From the NCBI GenBank assembly GCA_900544865.1, contig UQXA01000010.1:1-52885 (forward strand): DNA of 52,885 nucleotides, in the 5' to 3' direction. The notes under the pieces are model-generated. The model saw only the letters and a program-made list of their open reading frames with translations, was not told where the DNA came from and searched no databases. Shown in pieces: positions 25,969 to 33,834 of the stretch; the stretch's first letter is position 1, and each line of letters opens with the position of its first letter. A program made the translations under genes and the position numbers. The DNA is from an uncultured Collinsella sp. GTDB lineage: Bacteria; Actinomycetota; Coriobacteriia; Coriobacteriales; Coriobacteriaceae.

Positions 25969-28545
25969 TTACTTGACCACCAGGTTGACCAGCTTGCCGG
26001 GCACGCAGATGGCCTTGACGACCGTCTTGCCGTCGAGCCACTTGGCGACGGCGGCCTCGGCGGCAGCCTGCATATCCTCATTGGAGGCATCGCGGGCAAC
26101 GTCGATGCGGCCGCGGACCTTGCCGAGCACCTGGACCACGATCTGCACCGTGTCCTCAACGGACTCGGCCAGGTCGAACTCGGGCCAGGCGGCGGTGTAG
26201 GCGTTGCCCTCGCAGCCGAGCGCCTCGTGCCACAGCTCGTCGGCCCAAAACGGGCAGATGGGGGCAAGGACGCTCACGATATCCTTAGCCACGCCGTAGC
26301 ACAGCGCCTTGTCACGGGAAGTGCCCTCGGTGGCGTTGAGGTAGGCGCTCGCCGCGTTGACGAGCTCCATGACGGCCGAGATGGCGGTGTTGAACTGGCC
26401 GCGGTCGAAGTCCTCGGTGCACTTGGCGATGGTGCGGTGACGCTCGCGATAGAGCTTCATAGCAACCTCATCGAGCGCAGACTTGTCGAAGGCCACGTTG
26501 GCGTCGCCGGACTGGACGAGCTGCCAAACGATACGCCAGGCGCGCTTGATGAAGCGGTTGGCGCCCTCAACGGCCTTGGGATCCCAGTCGAAGTCCTTCT
26601 CGGGCGGGGCGATAAACAGGATCGCCAAACGCATGGTGTCGGCACCGTAGGGCTCGATAACCGAGCTCGGGGGCACGACATTGCCCTTGGACTTGGACAT
26701 GGTGTCGCCGTTCTCGTCCTTGACCATGCCCTGACACAGCAGGTTGGTGAAGGGCTCGTCCACACTCAGCAGGCCCAGGTCGCGCAGTGCCTTGGTAAAG
26801 AAGCGGCTGTAGAGCAGGTGCAGAATTGCGTGCTCGATGCCGCCGATATAGTTATCGACGGGCATCCAACGATCGGCGGCTTCCTTGGAGAAGGGCAGCT
26901 CGGTGTTGTGCGGGTCGGTATAGCGCAGGTAGTACCAGCTGGAGCAGGTAAAGGTGTCCATGGTATCGGTCTCGCGCTTGGCCGGGCGGCCGCAGACCGG
27001 GCAGGTGGTCTCGTAGAACTCCTTGCACTCGGCGAGGGTTTCGCCGGCGCCCAGGTCCAGGTTCTCGGGCAGCGTCACCGGCAGCTGATCCTCGGGCACG
27101 GGCACGATGCCGCAGTGCTCGCAGTGGATGGCCGGGATGGGGTTGCCCCAATAGCGCTGGCGGCTGATGAGCCAGTCGCGCAGGCGGAACTCGACCTTGC
27201 GACGGCCGCAGCCCATGGCCTCGAGGTCGGCCACGATGGCAGCCTCGCCCTCGGAGTGCTTACCGCCGCGCATGCCGGTGTACTTGCCGGACTGGACAAG
27301 CGTGCCCTCGGCAGCGTGGGCGCAATCCCAGTCGACGGTCTCGGCATGGAAGGTATCGATGGTCTCGCCGGTGGCCTCGACGGCAGCGCGATCGTCATCG
27401 TCCAGGATGATCGGCACGATCGGCAGGTCGTACTTGCGGGCAAACTCAAAGTCGCGCTGGTCACCACAGGGAACGGCCATGACGGCGCCGGTTCCATAGT
27501 CGGCAACGACATAATCGGCAACCCACACGGGGACCTTCTCGCCGTTGACGGGGTTTACCACGTAGCGGCCGGTAAAGGCACCGTGCTTCTCGAGGGTGCC
27601 CTGGGCACGCTCGACGGCAGAGATATGCTTGGAGTCCTCGACGATCTTGGTGACGGCCTCCTCGTACTCCGTGCCCTCGACGAGCTCGTGCAGGCCGGCG
27701 TACTCGGGAGCCAGGACAAAGAAGGAGACGCCAAAAAGGGTATCGGCACGCGTGGTGAAGACGGTGATCTTGCCCTCATCGCCCTCGATGGGCTCGCCAT
27801 CCTGGTCGCACAGGGTAAAGTCGACCTCGGCGCCCTCGGAGCGACCGATCCAGTTAGCCTGCATCTGCTTGACGCGCTCGGGCCAGCCGGGGAGCTTCTC
27901 CAGGTCGTCGAGCAGCTCTTGGGAGTACTCGGTGATCTTGAAGTACCACTGCTCCAGGTCGCGCTTCTCGGGCTCGGTGCCGCAGCGCCAGCACTTACCC
28001 TCGGTGACCTGCTCGTTGGCCAGAACGGTCTTGCAGTTAGGACACCAGTTGACCGGGTTCTTCTTGCGGTAGACCAGGCCCTTTTCCCACAGCTTCTCAA
28101 AGATCCACTGACCCCAGCGGTAGTAGTCGGGGCTGCAGGTCTTGACCATGCGATCCAGATCGTAGGAGAAGCCCATGCGCTTCATCGTGGCGAGCGCCTG
28201 GTCCATGTTCTTATACGTCCAGGCAGCAGCCTGCGTATTGTGCTTGATGGCGGCGTTCTCGGCAGGCAGGCCAAAGGCGTCAAAGCCGATGGGGTGCAGC
28301 ACGTCGTAACCGCGCATGCGGGCCTGACGGGCCATGGCATCGCCGATGGTATAGTTGCGCGCATGGCCCATGTGCAGGTCGCCCGACGGATACGGGAACA
28401 TCTCGAGCACGTACTTCTTGGGCTTGCTGTCGTCGGTGTCGACGGCAAAGAGGTTGGAGTCCTCCCAGGCCTTCATCCACCGGGACTCAATGGCCTGCGC
28501 GTCGTAGACAGGAATCTCGTCCTTATGATCTGTGCAATCGCACAT
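25969..28545 (-). CDS. leuS: Leucyl-tRNA synthetase
   Basis: LeuS charges tRNA-Leu and edits mischarged tRNA. The 858-residue protein is a class I enzyme with the HIGH variant HMGH (PSGDLHMGHARN) and KMSKS in full (DTMSKSKGN). A CPNC/CWRC cysteine cluster lies at about 160-180, and a large CP1 editing insert carries the threonine-rich GVSFFVLAPEY region. ATG 28545 is preceded by AAAGGAG. The leader contains a 120-nt nested inverted repeat instead of a recognisable T-box. Confidence 0.96.
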   Translation of the reverse strand: MCDCTDHKDEIPVYDAQAIESRWMKAWEDSNLFAVDTDDSKPKKYVLEMFPYPSGDLHMGHARNYTIGDAMARQARMRGYDVLHPIGFDAFGLPAENAAIKHNTQAAAWTYKNMDQALATMKRMGFSYDLDRMVKTCSPDYYRWGQWIFEKLWEKGLVYRKKNPVNWCPNCKTVLANEQVTEGKCWRCGTEPEKRDLEQWYFKITEYSQELLDDLEKLPGWPERVKQMQANWIGRSEGAEVDFTLCDQDGEPIEGDEGKITVFTTRADTLFGVSFFVLAPEYAGLHELVEGTEYEEAVTKIVEDSKHISAVERAQGTLEKHGAFTGRYVVNPVNGEKVPVWVADYVVADYGTGAVMAVPCGDQRDFEFARKYDLPIVPIILDDDDRAAVEATGETIDTFHAETVDWDCAHAAEGTLVQSGKYTGMRGGKHSEGEAAIVADLEAMGCGRRKVEFRLRDWLISRQRYWGNPIPAIHCEHCGIVPVPEDQLPVTLPENLDLGAGETLAECKEFYETTCPVCGRPAKRETDTMDTFTCSSWYYLRYTDPHNTELPFSKEAADRWMPVDNYIGGIEHAILHLLYSRFFTKALRDLGLLSVDEPFTNLLCQGMVKDENGDTMSKSKGNVVPPSSVIEPYGADTMRLAILFIAPPEKDFDWDPKAVEGANRFIKRAWRIVWQLVQSGDANVAFDKSALDEVAMKLYRERHRTIAKCTEDFDRGQFNTAISAVMELVNAASAYLNATEGTSRDKALCYGVAKDIVSVLAPICPFWADELWHEALGCEGNAYTAAWPEFDLAESVEDTVQIVVQVLGKVRGRIDVARDASNEDMQAAAEAAVAKWLDGKTVVKAICVPGKLVNLVVK

Positions 28546-28568
28546 ATCAGCTCCTTTAATCTTAGCTG

Positions 28569-28687
28569 GGGTCGGTCGGCTTAGCTTTATTCGCTACTGC
28601 GGACAGTCCTGCGCAAGACGAAGAGCACATTAAGTGCTCTTCTTTGCGTGCGGAACTTGTAGCAAACAAAGCTAAGCCGACCGACCC
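28569..28687 (-). promoter_or_regulatory. Nested long inverted repeat in the leuS leader
   Basis: The outer arms are 20/20 identical when reverse complemented (28569-28588 and 28668-28687). Inside lie GCTAC/GTAGC, CGCAA/TTGCG and an apical GAAGAGCAC/GTGCTCTTC hairpin (28620-28642), so the whole 119 nt can fold into one long rod. It ends 23 nt before the leuS start. AGCTAAG occurs both in the outer arm and again just before the ribosome binding site, so the 5' arm has two possible partners. It has no T-box sequence and no U run. Confidence 0.65.
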
Positions 28688-28721
28688 TAAGGTTAACTTG
28701 ACTGATGATAGCAAATACGAC

Positions 28722-28756
28722 AAGCGAGATGCCTGCGACTTGCAGGCATCTCGCTT
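28722..28756 (-). terminator. Hairpin, probable guaB terminator
   Basis: Perfect 15-bp arms, AAGCGAGATGCCTGC and its complement, surround a 5-nt loop. The flanking T content is modest on both strands (TTGTCGTATTT on minus), so termination strength is uncertain. It lies between the structured element after guaB and the leuS leader. Confidence 0.65.
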
Positions 28757-28800
28757 TATCTAAATAACGTAGTTGTGAATCAACCGCTAATTGTTACCCG

Positions 28801-28907
28801 CCCAAGCATGATCGGGTTTTCCAGGTGCCGCAGATTGCCGTGAAAGAGAAGCGCCGCGTACTTTGGTACGCGAGCGACGGTTTGAACGGCAAGGTGCGGT
28901 GCTTGGG
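28801..28907 (-). ncRNA. Structured element, copy A (3' of guaB)
   Basis: Four stems can be drawn from outside in: P1 CCCAAGCA/TGCTTGGG, P2 CCGCA/TGCGG, P3 TTGCCGT/ACGGCAA and P4 GCGTAC/GTACGC. Between P3 and P4 lie two 14-nt strands (28842-28855 and 28872-28885) that are almost unchanged in copy B at 36495-36594, while P1 and P2 differ completely in sequence but remain paired. It starts 8 nt after the guaB stop. The sense strand is assumed from the upstream gene. Function unknown. Confidence 0.65.
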
Positions 28908-28915
28908 AAAGCCGC

Positions 28916-30427
28916 TTAGCGGTAGCTGACGCTCTGCTGGGAATCCTTGACGACTACGTCGTGAGCGCCGCCTTCGACGATGGAGGTGGAGCTTACCAGG
29001 GTCAGGCGTGCCTTTTCCTGAAGCTCGGGGATCGAGAGGGCACCGCAGTTGCACATCGTGGACTTGACCTTGTAGAGCGTTCCGCCCACACCGTCCTTGA
29101 GGGAACCGGCGTAGGGAACGTAGGAGTCGACGCCCTCGACGAAGCTGAGCTTCGCGGCGCCACCCAGATCGTAGCGCTGCCAGTTGCGGGCACGCGCGGA
29201 ACCCTCGCCCCAGTACTCCTTCATGTACTGGCCGTTGACGTTGACGCGCTCGGTCGGGCTCTCGTCGAAGCGAGCGAAGTAGCGGCCCAGCATCATAAAG
29301 TCGGCACCCATGGCAAGGGCGAGCGTCATGTGGTAGTCGTAGACAATGCCGCCATCGGAGCAAACGGGCACGTAGACACCGGTCTCCTCGTAGTACTCGT
29401 CACGGGCGCGGCAGACGTCGATCAGCGCGGTAGCCTGGCCACGACCGATGCCCTTGGTCTCGCGGGTGATGCAGATGGAACCGCCGCCGATACCAACCTT
29501 GATGAAGTCGGCGCCGCAATCAGCCAGGAAGCGGAAGCCCTCAGCGTCGACGACGTTTCCGGCACCGACCTTGACGTCCTCGCCGTAGTTGGCGCGAATC
29601 CACTCGATGGTGCGCTTCTGCCACTCGCTGAAGCCCTCGGAAGAGTCGATGCACAGGACATCGGCGCCGGCCTCGATGAGCAGCGGCACGCGCTCGGCAT
29701 AGTCGCGGGTGTTGATACCGGCGCCGACCATGTAGCGCTTGTCGTTATCGAGCAGCTCGTTGGGGTTGGTCTTGTGGCTGTCGTAGTCCTTGCGGAAAAC
29801 GATGCCCATCAGGTGATCGTAGTCGTCGACGATGGGCAGGGCGTTGAGCTTATTGTCCCAGATGACGTCGTTAGCGACCTTGAGGCTGATGTTCTTGTCG
29901 CCCACGATGAGCTGCTCACGCGGGGTCATGAACTCGGAGACCTTCGTCTGGTGGTCATCGCGGCTGGGGCGATAGTCGCGGCTGGTGACGATGCCCAAGA
30001 GCTTACCCTTGGGAGTGCCGTCGTCGGTGACCGGCATGGTGGAGTGGCCGGTCTTCTCCTTGAGCTCGATGACCTGCTCCATGGTCATGTCGGGGGTCAG
30101 CGTGGAATCGGACTGAACGAAACCGGCCTTGTGATCCTTGACGGCCTTGACCATGGCGGCCTCGGACTCGGCGCTCTGGGAACCGTAAATGAAGGACAGG
30201 CCGCCCTCGGTAGCGAGCGCGACACCCATGTCGACGCCCGAGACGGACTGCATGATGGCGGAAACCATGGGGATGTTCAGGGTGATTGCCGGCTTCTCAC
30301 CGCGCTTATAGCGGGTTAGCGGCGTCTTAAGAGAGACGTTGTTGGGGATGCACTGCGAGGACGAGTAACCAGGGACCAGCAGATACTCCGAAAACGTGTG
30401 GGACTCACCGGGAAAGAACGTAGCCAT
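28916..30427 (-). CDS. guaB: IMP dehydrogenase, variant subfamily
   Basis: IMPDH oxidises IMP to XMP, the committed step to GMP. The 503-residue protein is a (beta/alpha)8 barrel with two CBS domains inserted at about 95-220. The catalytic Cys is in GGGSICITRETKG, where the usual P of GPGS is G. The flap region is EYWGEGSARARN instead of the common GMGS type, followed by VDSYVPYAGSL. This matches the clostridial-type IMPDH branch. GMP reductase is unlikely because of the CBS domains and length. The start is ATG 30427, with GGAG upstream. Confidence 0.9.
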   Translation of the reverse strand: MATFFPGESHTFSEYLLVPGYSSSQCIPNNVSLKTPLTRYKRGEKPAITLNIPMVSAIMQSVSGVDMGVALATEGGLSFIYGSQSAESEAAMVKAVKDHKAGFVQSDSTLTPDMTMEQVIELKEKTGHSTMPVTDDGTPKGKLLGIVTSRDYRPSRDDHQTKVSEFMTPREQLIVGDKNISLKVANDVIWDNKLNALPIVDDYDHLMGIVFRKDYDSHKTNPNELLDNDKRYMVGAGINTRDYAERVPLLIEAGADVLCIDSSEGFSEWQKRTIEWIRANYGEDVKVGAGNVVDAEGFRFLADCGADFIKVGIGGGSICITRETKGIGRGQATALIDVCRARDEYYEETGVYVPVCSDGGIVYDYHMTLALAMGADFMMLGRYFARFDESPTERVNVNGQYMKEYWGEGSARARNWQRYDLGGAAKLSFVEGVDSYVPYAGSLKDGVGGTLYKVKSTMCNCGALSIPELQEKARLTLVSSTSIVEGGAHDVVVKDSQQSVSYR

Positions 30428-30620
30428 GTTTCTCCTTTTTCCATGCGACCGGTCGGCTGCAGGCCTCGTAGGACCCAGCCCAACCTTGGGCGCCCAATAC
30501 TGGGGAAGTATCTTAACGCACTTTGACTGCTACAATGCATGATTTAAGAAGAGCACACGAGGGTTTGACGCAGGGTTTGCGTTTGCCCAGCAAACACTTT
30601 AGCGGGGAGACGTGAAGCGC

Positions 30621-30965
30621 ATGGAGTACAGGACAACGGCAAAGCTGGTCATTCAAGCGTGCGACAAAGATCTGCCGGGCGTCTTCGGCCACGGCTGCGT
30701 CTTGCTGCTGCAGGGCATCGCCCGCGAGCATTCGCTCAACCGCGCCGCCAAGAGCATGGGCATGGCCTATTCCAAAGCGTGGCGTATTGTGAACGAGGCG
30801 GAAGGCCAGCTGGGCTGCAAGCTCATCGAGCGCGACGGCGCCCGCGGATCCACCCTCACCCCCGCCGGCGAGCGAGCCATTGCGGTCTACGAGGAGCTGC
30901 AGGCCGACATCAACAACGTCATCGCCACAAAAGCCGACGCCCTCATCGCCAGCATCAAAAAGTAG
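30621..30965 (+). CDS. ModE-like winged-helix (LysR-type HTH) regulator, DNA-binding domain only
   Basis: The protein has about 114 residues from ATG 30621, or 117 from GTG 30612. GGGGAG at 30604-30609 fits the ATG better. The helix-turn-helix is HSLNRAAKSMGMAYSKAWRIVNEAE, followed by the wing ending LTPAGERAIAVYEEL. This is the ModE N-terminal pattern, but there is no molybdate-binding TOBE domain. Such stand-alone ModE-N proteins often control molybdate or redox genes; none are visible here. It is divergent from guaB, with 193 nt between them. Confidence 0.85.
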   Translation: MEYRTTAKLVIQACDKDLPGVFGHGCVLLLQGIAREHSLNRAAKSMGMAYSKAWRIVNEAEGQLGCKLIERDGARGSTLTPAGERAIAVYEELQADINNVIATKADALIASIKK

Positions 30966-31005
30966 CTCATTTGGGACGGGGCCTTATAGCCACACAACCC
31001 CTTCT

Positions 31006-31080
31006 CATAAGTTGCGGTGAAATAGGGACTGTTTATGCGGTTAAAGCCGTAAATCAATCCCTATTTCACCGCAACTTATG
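31006..31080. repeat. Long perfect palindrome, REP/MITE-like
   Basis: The 23-nt arms are a perfect match (31006-31028 and 31058-31080; half-site CATAAGTTGCGGTGAAATAG). The 29-nt centre is itself partly self-complementary (TTTATGCGG with GCCGTAAA). It lies between two convergent genes, 41 nt after the ModE-like gene and 18 nt from the PLP-enzyme gene. The sequence differs from the palindrome at 14092. It has no T run, so termination is not its obvious role. Confidence 0.75.
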
Positions 31081-31098
31081 AAGTCGAGGATGATTTAG

Positions 31099-32091
31099 CT
31101 AGTTGCGGAGGGCATTATCTAGGGTGGCGGCCACGATCAAGGGGTCGTCGGTGCCGGCGAAGAGGCGGATGGTGCTCCCCTGCTTGCCGCGTGGGGCCGA
31201 AAGGCGCGTCGTTGCGCCGCCGGTCGGCGATGTACGGAACTTCCCCGGCAAAGCATCGAACAGCTCACCCACACTACGCTCGATAAGGTCAAACTCAACT
31301 GCTGGACCAAAGCCGTGCTCGAGGATTCCCGTTGCAATCGCATGGTCGGGATGCGAGCTCAGCCCGGGATAGCGCACGTTGCACACCATCTCATTCGCAG
31401 CCAAGTACTCGGCCAGCGCACGGGCGCGGTCGAAATGCGCCCGCATACGGGCGTCGAGCGATGAAAGCCCGCGCTCAAACACGTCGGCCTCCTCGGTAGA
31501 AAGGCCGAGCGCCGACGTGCCGCACCCCTCAAGCAGGGTATGCGCGCACTCCGCAGCGGCATCAACACGATGGCGCTTGAGCTGCGAGCGCGCCACCGAA
31601 GCGGCAACGAGCTTGCGCGGTGCCTTACCAGCACACACGCGATCGAGCGCCTCGAGCGACAGCACAGCGCCCAGCCGCAGCGGATCGCAGCCAAAAGCCG
31701 ACGCCACGGTGTTATCCACCACGAGCAGCGCGCGGGCATCGCGAGCCGCGCGAATCAGGGCACGCAGATCGGGCACGCGCAGTCCAAACCCGCCGATGGA
31801 GTTGACAAACCACCACATGTGCGGCTCCTCAGCATCAAACGAAGCATCAAAGTTCTCGGACGCGGCGACAAACGCCTCAACGGATGGCGAGCCCACCAGC
31901 GCGACGTCGCGGTCATCAAAGCCGCTCGCAAGCGCATCGGCAAAGTCATCGGCAAACGCGACCAGGCGGTCACCGGGACGTACAATCCCCAGCTGCAACA
32001 GCGCCGCCGGAACATGCGAGGCCGCAAGCAACCGCGCCTCACGCGCACCGGCCCTCAAAGCCCAGGCCTCTTCTAGCTGCTGTACGCCCAT
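31099..32091 (-). CDS. Degenerate Cys/Met metabolism PLP-dependent enzyme homologue
   Basis: The 330-residue protein resembles cystathionine gamma-synthase/lyase family enzymes: VVDNTVASAFGCDPLRLGA matches the cofactor-binding DNTFATP block, and the C-terminal SPTGGATTRLS and GSTIRLFAGTDDP blocks fit as well. In a gapless alignment the PLP-binding lysine (SATK) falls on an Arg (LEALDR). The N-terminal YxR/NPT motif is absent, and the protein is about 50 residues short. It may be an inactive or repurposed homologue. The start is ATG 32091 with AAGGGA about 10 nt upstream. It has no metabolic partner nearby. Confidence 0.75.
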   Translation of the reverse strand: MGVQQLEEAWALRAGAREARLLAASHVPAALLQLGIVRPGDRLVAFADDFADALASGFDDRDVALVGSPSVEAFVAASENFDASFDAEEPHMWWFVNSIGGFGLRVPDLRALIRAARDARALLVVDNTVASAFGCDPLRLGAVLSLEALDRVCAGKAPRKLVAASVARSQLKRHRVDAAAECAHTLLEGCGTSALGLSTEEADVFERGLSSLDARMRAHFDRARALAEYLAANEMVCNVRYPGLSSHPDHAIATGILEHGFGPAVEFDLIERSVGELFDALPGKFRTSPTGGATTRLSAPRGKQGSTIRLFAGTDDPLIVAATLDNALRN

Positions 32092-32117
32092 ACGGCACCG
32101 TCCCTTCAAAACAAAAA

Positions 32118-32148
32118 CCCACGATGCGGGTGTTCCCCGCATCGTGGG
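32118..32148 (-). terminator. Sucrose hydrolase gene terminator
   Basis: A perfect 13-bp stem (CCCACGATGCGGG and its complement, 5-nt loop) is followed by TTTTTGTTTTG in minus-strand RNA. It lies 39 nt after the stop of the GH32 gene. Confidence 0.92.
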
Positions 32149-32186
32149 CAACGGCTGCAGTATAGCGCCGATATGCGATGAATCGC

Positions 32187-33728
32187 TTAGATGCTGAGCG
32201 TATGGTAGTTCACGCTCGCACCCGGAGCGTCAACGGTCACGGCATAGGCCTCGGGATAGATGCGCGTCGAAAATACGAGCGCGCCATCGTTCACAAACAC
32301 CTCGACCGACGAGACATCGCCGACAATGCGCACGTTACGAACCTCGTCGATAGGCTCCCAGCGCACAGTACGACCGCAGCCGGCAGAAGCGCGACCCTCA
32401 TCGGTAAATCGCATCTCAAAGCGCGCGGGCAGCTCGCCCTCGCCGGGCACAAACGCCAGCTTCAGCTCGCCATCAACGATTGCGGTAAATGCGCCGTCGA
32501 CACCGTCGACAACAACGTCAAAGCAGGTGTCGCCGGCAACCTCCAACGAACCCTCCCCCATACGCACCGAGGCATAATGGTGCTCGATCTCGCGCACCGG
32601 CTGCTGCAGCACCACGCCGCCGGCACCGGCTGTAAGCTCACGCGGCACTGTCATGCAGTGCTGCCAGCCGCACGCCACGGTGGGCGCATTGTCATAGGTC
32701 GGCTCATCGGGCATGCCCATCCAGCCAATCAGAATGTGGCGACCATCCTCGGCCGTGAACTCCTGCGGAGCATAGAAGTCAAAGCCGGCGTCCCACAGGC
32801 GGAACTCGCCCAGCTCATAAGCGTCCTTGCCACCCGTAATGTTACCCGTAACGGGCATGTAGCCCGCTGCATACACATTGCCGCGGTCCCAACGGTCGCC
32901 CTCGAGCCCCTGGGGAGAGAAAGACAGAAACCTTGCCGGCACGCCGCCATCCGCCTCAAGCTCCAGATACCCCGGGCACTCCCACATAAAGCCAAAGCGC
33001 TCGGGGGTAGACACGCGGCTCTCGAGCTCCCAACTCAGCATATCGGCCGAGCCATACACCAGGATCTCGCCCACATCGCGCCCGGCACCCTCGCCGTGCA
33101 TGGCGCAAAATCGACTATCGACATGCGGCCCATCCACGCGACGACGCGCGCCCAGCACCATGTGGTAACGCCCATTATCATCGCGCCACACCTTGGGATC
33201 GCGCACATGGCAGGTCAAATCCTCGGGATAATCCTCGGACGCCAGCACCACACGCTTTTGGCTGAACTCCCGACCGGCAAGGCCATCAACGCTCTCGACA
33301 TAAACAGTATCGGCGCGGCGGCCGGTATTGACGTAGTCGTACGTGCCGTCTACATCGGAGAGTTTAACGTTGCCTGTGTACAGTACGCGAATGCGGCCGT
33401 CCTCGGCAAGCGCGGAGCCCGAATACACGCCATGGCAATCGAACGGCTCGTCGGGCAGCAGCGGGGCGCTAACGTAGTCCCACGTCATAAGATCGCGGCT
33501 TGTGACATGGCCCCACATCTTGACGCCACCCTCGACATCAAACGGCGCATACTGAAAATAGGCATGGAACACGCCGCCCGCTTGGCAAAGACCATTGGGG
33601 TCGTTGAGCCAGCCCACCGGCGGCATAATATGGAAGCGCTGGCCATATGCGCCATGACCGCACTCAGAGGCGGCGGTGTCAACAGCAGCAACCAGCTTTG
33701 CAAGGTCGCGGCCAAGTGCATTAGACAT
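32187..33728 (-). CDS. scrB: Glycoside hydrolase family 32, sucrose-6-phosphate hydrolase
   Basis: The enzyme splits sucrose-6-phosphate (or other beta-fructosides) to glucose-6-phosphate and fructose. The 513-residue protein has WLNDPNG at 40-46 with nucleophile Asp43, the RDP transition-state motif (CHVRDPKVW) and the acid/base WECPG motif. A C-terminal beta-sandwich domain follows. There is no signal peptide, so it is cytoplasmic, which fits a PTS-delivered phosphorylated sugar. It lies 106 nt after the EIIBC gene, with a weak hairpin between them. A cytoplasmic fructan hydrolase is an alternative. Confidence 0.9.
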   Translation of the reverse strand: MSNALGRDLAKLVAAVDTAASECGHGAYGQRFHIMPPVGWLNDPNGLCQAGGVFHAYFQYAPFDVEGGVKMWGHVTSRDLMTWDYVSAPLLPDEPFDCHGVYSGSALAEDGRIRVLYTGNVKLSDVDGTYDYVNTGRRADTVYVESVDGLAGREFSQKRVVLASEDYPEDLTCHVRDPKVWRDDNGRYHMVLGARRRVDGPHVDSRFCAMHGEGAGRDVGEILVYGSADMLSWELESRVSTPERFGFMWECPGYLELEADGGVPARFLSFSPQGLEGDRWDRGNVYAAGYMPVTGNITGGKDAYELGEFRLWDAGFDFYAPQEFTAEDGRHILIGWMGMPDEPTYDNAPTVACGWQHCMTVPRELTAGAGGVVLQQPVREIEHHYASVRMGEGSLEVAGDTCFDVVVDGVDGAFTAIVDGELKLAFVPGEGELPARFEMRFTDEGRASAGCGRTVRWEPIDEVRNVRIVGDVSSVEVFVNDGALVFSTRIYPEAYAVTVDAPGASVNYHTLSI

Positions 33729-33789
33729 ATCAAAGTCCTAACGGATCGAAAGTAACAAGGCGCCAGAGATCGACACCAGATACGGGAAA

Positions 33790-33816
33790 CGCCCGCGAGC
33801 ATACAACCCGCGGGCG
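33790..33816 (-). terminator. Weak hairpin between EIIBC and GH32 genes
   Basis: An 8-bp GC stem, CGCCCGCG/CGCGGGCG, with an 11-nt loop is followed only by TTTCCC. It may reduce read-through or protect the upstream message rather than fully terminate. Confidence 0.55.
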
Positions 33817-33834
33817 CCCCTCAATCAAAAGCTC

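Noticed and set aside
25945..28584. 879-codon plus-strand open frame
   Set aside because: Exact antisense shadow of leuS, which has HIGH and KMSKS motifs on the minus strand.
28546..28800. T-box riboswitch upstream of leuS
   Set aside because: No TGGNACCGCG-type sequence or specifier stem in the minus-strand leader; only nested inverted repeats are visible.
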